Assembly: GCA_020041925.1 (NCBI GenBank)
Contig: CP083409.1
Direction: 5' to 3' (one strand)
Length of the DNA: 64,000 nucleotides
Origin: Faucicola osloensis_D
GTDB lineage: Bacteria; Pseudomonadota; Gammaproteobacteria; Pseudomonadales; Moraxellaceae
Shown piece after piece: positions 35,559 to 45,027 of this stretch (within the stretch, counting starts at the first letter, position 1; each line of letters opens with the position of its first letter). Under the pieces are notes generated by a model, which saw only the letters and a program-made list of their open reading frames with translations, was not told where the DNA came from and made no database searches. A program made the position numbers and the translations under genes.

Positions 35559-35569
35559 ATTGCAAAGAT

Positions 35570-36172
35570 TTAATTAGATTTGGTTACAGCAAGGATTGGC
35601 TTGGCTTGATCCCATAGATCTAATTGCATGGCGTAAGGCGTATCTATTTTGATATTTCTAGGCGGTAACATCGTGCCTAAATAGAATTCTGGAATTGGGG
35701 ACTTAGCGATAGTATTATTGGTGGTTTTGGCTACCTCAAACATACTATGCCCTTTAAATGAATTAGTTGTAGGATTACCACAACTTAATTTTTTACCTGT
35801 GTTGTTGATGAAGTATTTACTATCACCCACAGTATTTGCAACATAACAACCCGTAAATTCTGTTTTTTGATTAGGATTTTGCCAACCTTTTGGATAAGTT
35901 AGTACAACCAATTTATTATCTTGTTCTTTGATGACAACTCTGTCAATGTGAAATACATTGTTGTCCCAAGATTGTTGTACTTGATACTCCCCTAAGAATT
36001 CTTTATAACTGCCTACATTATCTTCTTTTACTTTTAGATTGCCATAAGCTTCTGATGTTAGCATCATTTGACTTTTGTTTTGCATGTGAGCGAGTTTAAT
36101 GCCTGCATCATTCATACAGGCAGATAAAGTCAGTGGTAAAAAGCAAAGGGCGGATAATTGATAGATACGCAT
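35570..36172 (-). CDS. unknown lipoprotein, 200 residues
   Basis: Residues 1-19 are a lipoprotein signal with LSAC as lipobox, so the protein is anchored in the envelope. The mature part has no family I know. Features include VVLTYPKGWQNPNQKTEFTGCYVANT, with a second cysteine, and a third in GKKLSCGNPTTN that could form a disulfide. The ATG immediately follows the TAA of the preceding gene, so the two are coupled and probably work together. Confidence 0.7.
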   Translation of the reverse strand: MRIYQLSALCFLPLTLSACMNDAGIKLAHMQNKSQMMLTSEAYGNLKVKEDNVGSYKEFLGEYQVQQSWDNNVFHIDRVVIKEQDNKLVVLTYPKGWQNPNQKTEFTGCYVANTVGDSKYFINNTGKKLSCGNPTTNSFKGHSMFEVAKTTNNTIAKSPIPEFYLGTMLPPRNIKIDTPYAMQLDLWDQAKPILAVTKSN

Positions 36173-36772
36173 TTAATGACTCCAATAGTTATTCATAATT
36201 GTTAAGATTTCGCTAGCTTCTTGTTTGGTTAAGGCAAGCGTGCGATTGGCGAATGCACCATGCATGTCAGGGTCACGGGCGTTGGAAACTAGAACAGGTT
36301 CACTGGTACGCTGCTCAATATCAACATACCAATCTGCTTGATGCTTCGGTACAGTAGACGTTTTGACTTTAAAACCAGCCAACTGCTGGTTAAACTGGGT
36401 AAGCTGTTGAGCTTGTGGTTTTGGATATTTATTTACCCAATCAACAAACTGGATAAATACTTTGGCATCTTGAGGGTAAAAATTACCGTAAACTATCTTC
36501 GTATACCAAGTAGGTTTTGATAAAATGACGCGTTTACCTGTATCAGCTTGTTGGCAACCTCTTATTTCAATGGTATCTAAAAACGTTTTTGGTTCATAGC
36601 GTTTAACGTAGTAGCTATCGTTTTTATTAAATAGATGACTTTTTTTATCAAATCCATTGACTTCGATAATATCTAGACCTGTGCAATCATTGATTTTTGC
36701 GGTGTTGACAGGCGTTGTGGCACATCCATTTAGCAATAATATAATAGGTAGAATAAAATAAAATTTCTTCAT
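36173..36772 (-). CDS. unknown lipoprotein, 199 residues
   Basis: The signal MKKFYFILPIILLLNGC ends in a lipobox with the acylated cysteine at residue 17. The mature region has two more cysteines (NDCTGLDII, RGCQQADTG). No domain is recognised. The start follows AGGAGAT, a strong ribosome site. It is the first gene of a two-gene minus-strand operon with another lipoprotein. Both are about 200 residues but show no obvious sequence likeness. Their role is unknown. Confidence 0.7.
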   Translation of the reverse strand: MKKFYFILPIILLLNGCATTPVNTAKINDCTGLDIIEVNGFDKKSHLFNKNDSYYVKRYEPKTFLDTIEIRGCQQADTGKRVILSKPTWYTKIVYGNFYPQDAKVFIQFVDWVNKYPKPQAQQLTQFNQQLAGFKVKTSTVPKHQADWYVDIEQRTSEPVLVSNARDPDMHGAFANRTLALTKQEASEILTIMNNYWSH

Positions 36773-36796
36773 CTGCTATCTCCTTATATGTCTTAT

Positions 36797-36832
36797 AAAA
36801 AATCCACTAAAATTTCTTTAGTGGATTTTTTT
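36797..36832. terminator. ettA terminator
   Basis: AAAATCCACT pairs with AGTGGATTTT across a loop of about 11 bases, with A and T runs at both sides. It lies just beyond the ettA stop codon and upstream of the lipoprotein operon. Confidence 0.8.
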
Positions 36833-36834
36833 CA

Positions 36835-38496
36835 TTACTTCGCAATCTTTTTATACTTTATGCGTTTTGGTTCGGCATCCGCGCCCAACTGTTTTTTGCG
36901 ATATGTTTCAAACTCTGAGTAGTTACCATCAAACCAAATCGGACCCTCATCCTCAAACGCCAAAATATGGGTGGCAATACGGTCTAAGAACCAGCGGTCA
37001 TGCGACACCACCATCACCGTACCAGGGAACACTTCCACCGCATCTTCAAGCGCGCGCAACGTCTCAACATCAAGGTCGTTTGATGGCTCATCGAGTAACA
37101 GCACGTTTGCCCCTTGTTTTAAGGTTTTGGCAAGTTGCAGACGGTTACGCTCACCACCCGACAGGCTACCGACCAGTTTTTGTTGGTCTTGACCTTTAAA
37201 GTTAAAGCGTCCGATATAGGCACGGCTAGGCGTGGTGTATTCGCCCACGGTAATCATATCAAGACCGTCGGAGACTTCTTCCCACACGGTTTTTTTGTCG
37301 TCCAGCTCATCGCGTACCTGTCCGACATACGCCACTTTCACTGATTCACCGACTTCAACTGTGCCCGTGTCTGGCTTGTCTTTGCCTGTAATCATGTTGA
37401 ACAAGGTCGTTTTACCTGCACCGTTGGGTCCGATAATCCCTACAATCGCCATCGGTGGCACAGTGAAGGATAGGTTTTCGTATAGCAAACGGTCGCCAAA
37501 TGATTTTGAGATATTGTTGACTTCAATGACTTTGTTGCCAAGACGTGGTCCTGGTGGAATGTAAATTTCAGCGGTTTCGTTACGTTGTTGGAACTCTTTG
37601 GAATTTAATTCCTCAAAGCGTTGCAAGCGTGATTTGGATTTGGCTTGCTGACCTTTTTGGTTTTTACGCACCCATTCAAGCTCTTGTTTCAGCGCTTTGG
37701 CAAAGGCTTCTTCTTGTTTTTGCTCTTGCTCTAGGCGTTTATTTTTTTGCTCAAGCCACTCGGTATAGTTACCTTGATAAGGGTAGCCATAGCCACGGTC
37801 AAGCTCCAAAATCCATTCGGCAACATTATCAAGGAAATAACGGTCATGGGTAATCGCCACGATGGTGCCGCTATAGTCTTTTAAGAAATGCTCAAGCCAA
37901 GCGACTGATTCAGCGTCCAAGTGGTTCGTTGGTTCGTCCAGTAGCAGCATGTCGGGTTTGGATAGCAATAGACGGCACAGGGCGACGCGGCGTTTTTCAC
38001 CACCCGATAATTTGCTCACGTCGGCATCCCACGCGGGTAGGCGCAGCGCATCGGCAGCTTTTTCTAGTTGGTTGTTTAGGTTATGGGCATCCCAGGCTTG
38101 GATGATGTCTTCCATTTTGCCTTGTTCGGCGGCAAGTTTGTCAAAGTCGGCATCGGGCAGGGCATACTCGCCATAGATTTCATCAAGACGCGCCAATGCG
38201 TCTAGGGCTTCACGCACACCATCTTCCACATTGCCACGCACATCTTTGGCAGGGTCTAGCTGCGGTTCTTGGGCAAGGTAGCCAATCTTGATACCCGCTT
38301 GCGCACGCGCTTCACCGTTATACTCGGTGTCCACGCCTGCCATGATTTTAAGCAAAGTTGATTTACCGGCACCGTTGAGACCCAGCACACCGATTTTTGC
38401 ACCTGGGAAAAAAGACAGACTGATGTCTTTTAGGATTTCCCGTTTGGGTGGAACAATTTTTGATACCTTGTTCATGGTATAAATATATTGAGCCAT
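36835..38496 (-). CDS. ettA: energy-dependent translational throttle protein EttA (ABC-F)
   Basis: EttA is a soluble ABC-F ATPase that binds the ribosomal E site and gates the first elongation step according to the ATP/ADP ratio. From the ATG at 38496, after AGGAAAA, the product has 553 residues, near the 555 of E. coli. The upstream frame to 38550 is not used. Two ATPase cassettes are visible (GLNGAGKST and GPNGAGKTT, each with an LSGGE signature). Between them is the arm and linker region with the charged helix NKRLEQEQKQEEAFAKALKQELEWV. The gene is alone in its unit. Confidence 0.95.
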   Translation of the reverse strand: MAQYIYTMNKVSKIVPPKREILKDISLSFFPGAKIGVLGLNGAGKSTLLKIMAGVDTEYNGEARAQAGIKIGYLAQEPQLDPAKDVRGNVEDGVREALDALARLDEIYGEYALPDADFDKLAAEQGKMEDIIQAWDAHNLNNQLEKAADALRLPAWDADVSKLSGGEKRRVALCRLLLSKPDMLLLDEPTNHLDAESVAWLEHFLKDYSGTIVAITHDRYFLDNVAEWILELDRGYGYPYQGNYTEWLEQKNKRLEQEQKQEEAFAKALKQELEWVRKNQKGQQAKSKSRLQRFEELNSKEFQQRNETAEIYIPPGPRLGNKVIEVNNISKSFGDRLLYENLSFTVPPMAIVGIIGPNGAGKTTLFNMITGKDKPDTGTVEVGESVKVAYVGQVRDELDDKKTVWEEVSDGLDMITVGEYTTPSRAYIGRFNFKGQDQQKLVGSLSGGERNRLQLAKTLKQGANVLLLDEPSNDLDVETLRALEDAVEVFPGTVMVVSHDRWFLDRIATHILAFEDEGPIWFDGNYSEFETYRKKQLGADAEPKRIKYKKIAK

Positions 38497-38782
38497 GTTT
38501 TTCCTGTTTAAGTTAGCTAATAGTAAGTGAATGTAAGGCGTATCATACACGCCAAAAAATTTGAAAAATGGTGAGGTTTAACCGCTTATTATCGCATTGT
38601 TAACAGGGTGGGGCAAGGCAAAAGCCTAGCGAAAAATCATTTGCAAACCCCATACCGAATAGGCAAAAACTTTTACAAGTCATGGACAGTGGCTGTGCTA
38701 CTATCAAACGACAAAGAACCAAGCGACAAATAACTAAGTCACAGATAGCATAGTAAATAAAAGAATACACAAGGAGACAACC

Positions 38783-39070
38783 ATGTCGGATTTACAATTA
38801 TCGATTCACCATAACGAACAATCACAACGCTTTGAAACAACTGTCGATGGCACTACTGCTTACATTAGCTATGTGGATAATGGTGATGTCATCGTATATG
38901 ACCATACCATTGTGCCAGACGCGATTGGCGGGCGCGGCATTGCAGGGGAGCTCACCAAGCACGCGCTAGACTATGCCCGTGAGCAAGGTAAAAAAGTAGT
39001 CCCAGCCTGCTCTTACGTGGCAAGCTACCTGCAAAAGCACCCTGAATATAGTGACTTAAAAATACAGTGA
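38783..39070 (+). CDS. small GNAT acetyltransferase (YjdJ type)
   Basis: The 95-residue protein belongs to the small GNAT-like YjdJ group: DNGDVIVYDHTIVPDAIGGRGIAGELTKHALDYAREQGKKVVPACSYVASYLQKHPEYSDL. The acetyl-CoA loop is GGRGIAGEL. These proteins are shorter than normal GNAT enzymes and their substrates are not known. ACAAGGAGAC before the ATG is a strong ribosome site. The gene is monocistronic and shares the hairpin at 39112 with infC. Confidence 0.88.
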   Translation: MSDLQLSIHHNEQSQRFETTVDGTTAYISYVDNGDVIVYDHTIVPDAIGGRGIAGELTKHALDYAREQGKKVVPACSYVASYLQKHPEYSDLKIQ

Positions 39071-39111
39071 TTTAAAAGCTTAAACTTTTATCAATGGGTC
39101 AATACGCCAAT

Positions 39112-39143
39112 AAAAAAACCACATAGGTTGATGTGGTTTTTTT
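39112..39143. terminator. bidirectional terminator between the YjdJ-like gene and infC
   Basis: ACCACAT pairs with ATGTGGT around a short loop, with A-run and T-run of seven on the two sides. It stands about 19 bases beyond the infC stop, so infC is the last gene of its operon here. Confidence 0.85.
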
Positions 39144-39161
39144 ATAGTTAAGGTTTACTGA

Positions 39162-39683
39162 TTATTTTTTCTTGGTAGGGCCAAGTAGCATACCCATTTG
39201 ACGACCTTCAACTTTTGGTTGTTGTTCAACATTGGCAACGTCGGTCGTATCGGCAATGACTTTTTCAAGCTGCTGCAAGCCAATTTGTTGGTGAGCCATC
39301 TCACGACCACGGAAGCGAATGGTAACTTTGACTTTGTCTTGGTCTTCCAAAAACTCACGGATTTTACGAAGTTTAACTTGATAGTCGGCTTCTTCCGTAC
39401 CAGGACGCAATTTGATTTCTTTAAGCTGCGTTTGTTTTTGGTTCTTTTTGGCTTCTTTGGCTTTTTGTTTTTGGTCGTACAGATATTTTCTGTAGTCCAT
39501 CACTTTGGCAACAGGAGGCTGAGCGTCTGGTACTATCTCGACCAAATCCAACTCAGCATCACGGGCGGCCTGCAAAGCCGTTTTTATATCCACAACACCA
39601 ACTTGTTCGCCGTCTTCTTTGACTAAGCGTACCTCTTTGGCACGAATTTCCTCGTTGATGTCTAATCGGTTTGAACTCTTAAT
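39162..39683 (-). CDS. infC: translation initiation factor IF-3, AUU start codon
   Basis: IF-3 binds the 30S subunit and checks the start codon. No ATG or GTG exists near the expected start; a frame from the GTG at 39593 would lose the conserved N-terminus. Reading back, the frame continues through INEEIRAKEVRLVKEDGEQVGVV to two adjacent ATT codons, at 39686 and 39683, with TAGGAG eight bases before the second. I choose 39683, giving 173 residues starting with K-S-S-N-R. AUU starts are the known basis of infC autoregulation. The rest is typical: MDYRKYLYDQKQKAKE, RFRGREMAHQQIG, EGRQMGMLLGP. Confidence 0.92.
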   Translation of the reverse strand: MKSSNRLDINEEIRAKEVRLVKEDGEQVGVVDIKTALQAARDAELDLVEIVPDAQPPVAKVMDYRKYLYDQKQKAKEAKKNQKQTQLKEIKLRPGTEEADYQVKLRKIREFLEDQDKVKVTIRFRGREMAHQQIGLQQLEKVIADTTDVANVEQQPKVEGRQMGMLLGPTKKK

Positions 39684-39694
39684 AATACTTACTC

Positions 39695-41623
39695 CTACGC
39701 TGTTTTTGATTTGACGCGCCCTTTTTGGGCGGTCGCTTGGTTAACCAAGTCGATAAAGGCATCGATACTCATCACGCCAAGGTTGTCACCTTCGCGAGTA
39801 CGGACGTTAACTTGGTTGCTTTCTACTTCTTTATCACCCATGACAATCATATAAGGAATACGTTCAAGGGTGCGCTCTCTAATTTTAAAGCCAATTTTCT
39901 CATTACGCAAATCGGTGATGACACGAAGTCCGGCTTGATTCAATTGTTCGGCGACTTTTTGACAGGCTGCCGCTTGGTTGTCGGTAATATTCATCACCAC
40001 AACTTGCTGAGGCGAGAGCCATACAGGCATCCAACCTGCATAATGCTCAATCAGCATACCGATAAAGCGTTCAAATGAGCCTAAAATCGCACGGTGAAGC
40101 ATGACAGGGATTTCACGCTCGCCTTGCTCATTGACAAACTCGGCGTCAAGGCGTTCGGGCATATTGGGATCAACTTGGATTGTACCACATTGCCAAATAC
40201 GTCCAAGGCTATCTCTTAAACTGACCTCGATTTTTGGTCCATAGAATGCCCCTTCACCTGGTAGATATTGCCATTCTAAACCCGAAGTATCCAAGGCATC
40301 AGCAAGGGCTTTTTCTGCATAATCCCAAGATTCTTCACTTCCGACACGTTGTTCTGGACGGGTGGAAAGTTTCATAATAATTTCAGTAAAACCAAAATCT
40401 TCATACACTTTTAACGTCAAAGCAATAAAATTAGCAACTTCCTGTTGAATTTGGTCACGACTACAGAAAATGTGCCCGTCATCTTGAGTAAAGCCACGTA
40501 CTCGCATAATGCCATGCAGTGAACCCGATGGCTCATTACGGTGACATGAGCCAAACTCAGCAAGACGCAATGGCAAGTCACGGTAGGATTTTAACCCTTG
40601 ATTGAACACTTGCACATGACAAGGGCAGTTCATCGGCTTGATGGCATAGTCACGGTTTTCGCTGTTGGTGGTGAACATGTTGGTGGCGTAATTGCCCCAA
40701 TGACCTGAGCGTTCCCACAGGCTTTTATCGACGATTTGCGGGGTTTTGATTTCTTGGTAGCCGTTGTCTTTTTGCACTTGTCGCATATATTGCTCAAGTA
40801 CTTGCCACATTGTCCAGCCATTGGGATGCCAAAATACCATACCAGGCGCTTCTTCTTGCATATGAAATAAATCAAGCGCTTTACCGATTTTACGATGGTC
40901 GCGTTTTTCCGCTTCTTCGATACGCTGGATATAAGCTTTTAAATCTTTTTTGTCTGCCCAAGCGGTACCGTAGATACGTTGTAGTTGCTCGTTTTTGGCA
41001 TCACCGCGCCAGTAGGCACCACTCATTTTGGTGAGTTTAAAGGCTTTTAAGAAACGGGTATTGGGCACGTGTGGTCCACGGCACATATCAACGTATTCTT
41101 GGTGATAGTATAAACCCATTTGGGTTTCATTCGGCATATCTTCGATAAGACGTAATTTATAAGTCTCGCCACGGTCTTGGAATACTTTGATAACCTCATC
41201 ACGCGGTGTCATTTTTTTGATAACATCGTAATCTTGGTTAATCAATTGCGTCATGCGCGCTTCGATTTTTTCCATGTCTTCTGGCGTAAACGGGCGCTCG
41301 CTATAGATATCGTAATAAAAACCCTCTTCAATCACAGGACCGATAACCATCTTCACCTCAGGATACAGCTGTTTAACAGCATGACCCAGTAGGTGAGCGG
41401 TCGAGTGGCGAATGATTTCCACACCTTCCTCGTCTTTTGGCGTGATGATTTGAACACTGGCGTCTTCGCTAATCGGGTCACACGCATCAACTAATTTACC
41501 GTTGACACGTCCTGCAACGGTGGCTTTGGCAAGCCCTGCGCCGATGCTTTGCGCCACTTCCATGACTGACGTTTGCCCATCAAATTGTTTAATATCGCCG
41601 TTTGGTAAGGTAATGGCTACCAT
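39695..41623 (-). CDS. thrS: threonine-tRNA ligase
   Basis: ThrRS charges tRNA-Thr. From the ATG at 41623, with CAGGAG upstream, the product is 642 residues, the same as in E. coli. Domain order is a TGS domain (ITLPNGDIKQFDGQTSVMEVAQSI), an editing domain with HSTAHLLGHAVKQLYP, a class II catalytic core with motif 2 (FGSCHRNEPSGSLHGIMRVRGFTQDDGHIFC) and motif 3 (GSFERFIGMLIEHY), and a C-terminal anticodon domain. The zinc ligands include the cysteine in PMNCPCH. The TAG stop overlaps the infC ribosome site, so the two genes are closely coupled. Confidence 0.97.
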   Translation of the reverse strand: MVAITLPNGDIKQFDGQTSVMEVAQSIGAGLAKATVAGRVNGKLVDACDPISEDASVQIITPKDEEGVEIIRHSTAHLLGHAVKQLYPEVKMVIGPVIEEGFYYDIYSERPFTPEDMEKIEARMTQLINQDYDVIKKMTPRDEVIKVFQDRGETYKLRLIEDMPNETQMGLYYHQEYVDMCRGPHVPNTRFLKAFKLTKMSGAYWRGDAKNEQLQRIYGTAWADKKDLKAYIQRIEEAEKRDHRKIGKALDLFHMQEEAPGMVFWHPNGWTMWQVLEQYMRQVQKDNGYQEIKTPQIVDKSLWERSGHWGNYATNMFTTNSENRDYAIKPMNCPCHVQVFNQGLKSYRDLPLRLAEFGSCHRNEPSGSLHGIMRVRGFTQDDGHIFCSRDQIQQEVANFIALTLKVYEDFGFTEIIMKLSTRPEQRVGSEESWDYAEKALADALDTSGLEWQYLPGEGAFYGPKIEVSLRDSLGRIWQCGTIQVDPNMPERLDAEFVNEQGEREIPVMLHRAILGSFERFIGMLIEHYAGWMPVWLSPQQVVVMNITDNQAAACQKVAEQLNQAGLRVITDLRNEKIGFKIRERTLERIPYMIVMGDKEVESNQVNVRTREGDNLGVMSIDAFIDLVNQATAQKGRVKSKTA

Positions 41624-42077
41624 AATTGCTCCTGTTGTCCTTTGGCAGTGATGACCGTTACTATCGGTCATGTAACCGTGAGAGATGGGAATAAAAAAAG
41701 GGAAAAACTTAGCCCATCCAGACTTACCGTGTCTAGATAGGCATTACAATCCCATGAATTCGTCGCTTTGCAAAAAGCGTAAACAAGATATTATAGCAAA
41801 TTGCGGTGATGAAACCAACTTACTGATAGAATTGCTTGCAGTTATGACAGAAAATGAGGCAGCTCGTGATATGCGTGTAAAAAACACTACAATAGACGAC
41901 AGCCAATGCTTGGTATCTACAATTTGACTGAGTGTCTTGATACTAAGCTGTTTATCTTTACATCAACAAGTTACAGGAATAATCTAGATTACCCGTGGCA
42001 AAACTTATATAACTACAGGATAGTAAGTACTATGCTTCATAACGCTTCATAACAATACGATTGATTAAGGGCATTTT
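41624..42077. other. divergent region between thrS and the nucleotidase gene
   Basis: The gap of 454 bp should hold the thrS and nucleotidase promoters. ACTTACCGTGTCTAGATAGG near 41709 could form part of a thrS leader hairpin, but I cannot fold a convincing operator. A small frame at 41685-41927 is not protein-like. Nothing else is seen. Confidence 0.4.
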
Positions 42078-43097
42078 ATGTCAGTTGATTTTTCCAATAC
42101 ATTAATTGTGGCGGTCTCTGCCACGGCATTGTTTGACCTATCAGAGTCTGAGCGGTTTTTTCAACAAGCGTTAACCGAAGATCCAGAAACGGCGATTGAT
42201 AAATTTCGCAGCTATATGATTGAACGCGAAAATGATCCCTTGCAAACTGGGACGGGTTATCCGCTTATCAAAGCCTTACTCAATCTCAATCACCATTGTG
42301 CAGCCGATGACAATGGCGAGGGCATCGCTGCGCCCATGGTTGAAGTGGTAATTATGTCAAAAAACAGCCCAGATACCGGTATTCAAGTATTAAATGCGCT
42401 GCGTAGTCATGGACTACCGATTAGTCGCTCGGCATTTACCTCAGGCGAAGGGGTGGCGGATTATGTGGCAGATTTTAAGGTGGATTTGTTTTTGACCACC
42501 AATCATGACGATGCCCAGCAAGTCACCGATGCGGGCGTGTGTGCCTGCGCGATTTTGGATGCGCCGCCCATTGATATGAAGGAGCTAGACACCAATCAAC
42601 TACGCATTGCATTTGATGGCGATGCCGTGTTATTTGATGAAGCAGGGGAGCTACTGTCTCGCCAGCAAGGACTCAAAGCGTTTCATGATTATGAAGCCAA
42701 AATGAGTGATGTGCCGATGAATAAAGGCCCGTATGCGGATTTTTTAATTAAACTCTCTAAACTACAAAAACGCCTGCCTGCTAAAATCAAGCATCCACCG
42801 ATTCAAATTGCACTGGTGACTGCGCGCAATGCGCCTGCTGATTTGCGGGCGATTAAGACATTGCGTGATTGGGGTGTCAATGTGGATTTGGCGTTCTTTT
42901 TAGGTGGCTTAGATAAACGCCATGTACTGCAAACCTTTGCCCCGCATATTTTCTTCGATGACTCCATTCATAATTACGAATCTGCTAAAGGCGTAGTACC
43001 TTCAGGGCTAGTGCCTTATAGTTCAAAATCAAAATTGTATGTCAAACAAGCTGATGCCACGACAACCCAAAACCTTGTAGAGATTCATCAAGGATAA
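42078..43097 (+). CDS. 5'-nucleotidase, cytosolic cN-I-like family
   Basis: The 339-residue protein matches the bacterial 5'-nucleotidase family related to eukaryotic cN-I. It shows VEVVIMSKNSPDTGIQVLNALRSHGLPISRSAFTSGEG, FLTTNHDDAQQVTDAG, LRIAFDGDAVLFDEAGE (a second acidic motif with DGDAV), and IFFDDSIHNYESA near the end. The family dephosphorylates nucleoside monophosphates in the cytoplasm. The exact base preference is not clear. It is a single gene, divergent from thrS. Confidence 0.88.
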   Translation: MSVDFSNTLIVAVSATALFDLSESERFFQQALTEDPETAIDKFRSYMIERENDPLQTGTGYPLIKALLNLNHHCAADDNGEGIAAPMVEVVIMSKNSPDTGIQVLNALRSHGLPISRSAFTSGEGVADYVADFKVDLFLTTNHDDAQQVTDAGVCACAILDAPPIDMKELDTNQLRIAFDGDAVLFDEAGELLSRQQGLKAFHDYEAKMSDVPMNKGPYADFLIKLSKLQKRLPAKIKHPPIQIALVTARNAPADLRAIKTLRDWGVNVDLAFFLGGLDKRHVLQTFAPHIFFDDSIHNYESAKGVVPSGLVPYSSKSKLYVKQADATTTQNLVEIHQG

Positions 43098-43128
43098 AAT
43101 TCATAGGTTTTATAAAAAACCCAATATA

Positions 43129-43161
43129 AAAAAATACCGCTTATCGTAAGCGGTATTTTTT
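43129..43161. terminator. bidirectional terminator between the nucleotidase gene and actP
   Basis: AATACCGCTT pairs perfectly with AAGCGGTATT around a five-base loop, with A-run and T-run flanks. It serves two converging genes. Confidence 0.88.
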
Positions 43162-43187
43162 ATTGAACACTGGAATTGAACACTGGA

Positions 43188-44927
43188 TTAGTGGTCAGAT
43201 GCACCTGACGCACCGATACCGGTTAATGAACGTACATACTGTGCATCAAAGCCTTTTCTATCTAACTCAGCGCGTGGTGAGTTGTCAGTGATAGATGCGA
43301 TCCACGCTAGAATGAAGGTCACAGGCATACTAAATAATGCCACGTTTTTGTATGGGAAAGCGGGTGATTCGTGTTTCATGATATCTACCCAAACCGCAGG
43401 TCCTAAGATAATCAGTAACACTGCAACTGCTAAGCCTGCAAACCCACCGATTACTGCACCACGAGTGGTTAGACCACGCCAGAACATCGCTAACAAAAGA
43501 ATCGGGAAGTTAGCCGATGCCGCGACCGCAAATACCAAACTTGCAATGAACGCAAGGTTTTGGTTTTCAAAGATAATACCGGTCACAATTGACAATAAAC
43601 TTAACGCAACCACGGTAATTTTTGATGCACGCATCTCTTCTTCAGGTCTCGCTTGACCTTTTCTGATAACACTAGCATACAAGTCATGGCTGACCGCTGA
43701 GGCGCCTGATAAAGTCAAACCTGCCACCACCGCTAGGATAGTCGCGAAAGCAACCGCCGAGATAAAGCCTAAGAATAAGTTACCACCCACGGCATGGGAC
43801 AAGTGAATCGCTGCCATGTTGGCACCACCGATGAGTGCTTGTGAGCTTACGCCATCTTTAACCACTGTCGTGAAATAATCTGGATGTTCAGCTAGGATAA
43901 CAATGGCACCCAAGCCAATAATAACAATCAAGAAGAATACGTATGAAATACAGCTTGCAGCTACCAACACTGATTTACGCGCAGCTTTGGCATCTGGCAC
44001 CGTAAAGAAACGCATCAATACGTGTGGTAAACCTGCTGTACCAAACAATAGACCCAAACCTAATGAGATAGATTCAATGGGGTTATTAACCAACTTACCA
44101 GGCGACAAAATTGATTCGTGTTTGCTATGGGCAGCGACGGCTGACTTGAATAAATTTTCAAAACTAAAGCCAACATGGTTCATCACCATAAGGGCCATGA
44201 AAGTCGCACCTGACATCAGCAAAATAGCTTTGATAATCTGCACCCAAGTGGTGGCTAGCATACCGCCAAACAATACGTAAACCATCATTAATATACCAAC
44301 GATGATAACTGCGTAAATATAATCTAATCCAAATAATAATTGAACCAATTTACCCGCACCAACCATCTGCGCAACCAAGTATAGTGCAACGACGACCAAC
44401 GTGCCGGATGCAGCAAAAATACGTACTGGGGTTTGGGAAAAACGATAAGATGCCACATCTGCGAAGGTAAATTTACCCAAGTTACGTAGCCGCTCAGCGA
44501 TTAAGAATAAAATAATTGGCCAGCCAATCAAGAAAGCTAGCGTATAAATCATGCCATCATAACCGACGGTAAAAACCATACTCGATAACCCCAAAAAGGT
44601 TACCGCTGACATATAGTCACCGGCAATGGCGATCCCGTTTTTGGTACCTGAGATACCGCCGCCCGCGGTATAAAAGTCGCTAGCGGTTTTGTTTTGTTTT
44701 GACGCCCAGTAAGTAATACCGAGTGTTGCCAAAACGAAAATCAAGAACATGATAATAGCTGAGATATTCAGCGGTTGTTTTTTTACTTCGCCTTCAAGGG
44801 CGCCAGCTGCCCATGCTGGCATCTGTGCCATTAGACCCATTAGCGTCAAGCTTGCGGCGGTTGAAACCTTGCCGATACGCTTGCCCAAGCCTTTAACAGT
44901 CACGCTGTTATACTGTTGTTGTAACAT
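43188..44927 (-). CDS. actP: cation/acetate symporter ActP
   Basis: ActP is a sodium:solute symporter for acetate and related short acids. The start at 44927 is preferred because GGAGGG lies five bases before it; an ATG at 44939 overlaps that site. The product has 579 residues. An N-terminal signal (MGLMAQMPAWA) precedes thirteen or so membrane segments. Family motifs include ITYWASKQNKTASDFYTAGGGISGTKNGIAIAGDYMSAVTFLG and GLPHVLMRFFTVPDAKAARKS. The small yjcH-type gene lies just upstream, 100 bases away, as usual, but acs is not nearby. Confidence 0.94.
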   Translation of the reverse strand: MLQQQYNSVTVKGLGKRIGKVSTAASLTLMGLMAQMPAWAAGALEGEVKKQPLNISAIIMFLIFVLATLGITYWASKQNKTASDFYTAGGGISGTKNGIAIAGDYMSAVTFLGLSSMVFTVGYDGMIYTLAFLIGWPIILFLIAERLRNLGKFTFADVASYRFSQTPVRIFAASGTLVVVALYLVAQMVGAGKLVQLLFGLDYIYAVIIVGILMMVYVLFGGMLATTWVQIIKAILLMSGATFMALMVMNHVGFSFENLFKSAVAAHSKHESILSPGKLVNNPIESISLGLGLLFGTAGLPHVLMRFFTVPDAKAARKSVLVAASCISYVFFLIVIIGLGAIVILAEHPDYFTTVVKDGVSSQALIGGANMAAIHLSHAVGGNLFLGFISAVAFATILAVVAGLTLSGASAVSHDLYASVIRKGQARPEEEMRASKITVVALSLLSIVTGIIFENQNLAFIASLVFAVAASANFPILLLAMFWRGLTTRGAVIGGFAGLAVAVLLIILGPAVWVDIMKHESPAFPYKNVALFSMPVTFILAWIASITDNSPRAELDRKGFDAQYVRSLTGIGASGASDH

Positions 44928-45027
44928 GCCACCCTCCATGGTGTCAAAACTGATGTTAGAACTGATGTCAAAATTATTATCAGCCCCACAATTTTACAAT
45001 TGAAAACCCAACACAATCCCTGTGGGG

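Larger units (their letters stand above)
35238..35569. other. intergenic region between serA and the lipoprotein pair
   Basis: The 332-bp gap holds two terminator-like hairpins, one after serA (35251-35282) and one at 35529-35558. The DNA between is AT-rich and shows no open frame, tRNA or clear promoter pair. Confidence 0.5.

Noticed and set aside
41685..41927. Plus-strand open frame of 80 codons upstream of thrS
   Set aside because: It overlaps the expected thrS leader, has no ribosome site before its start, and shows no protein-like pattern.
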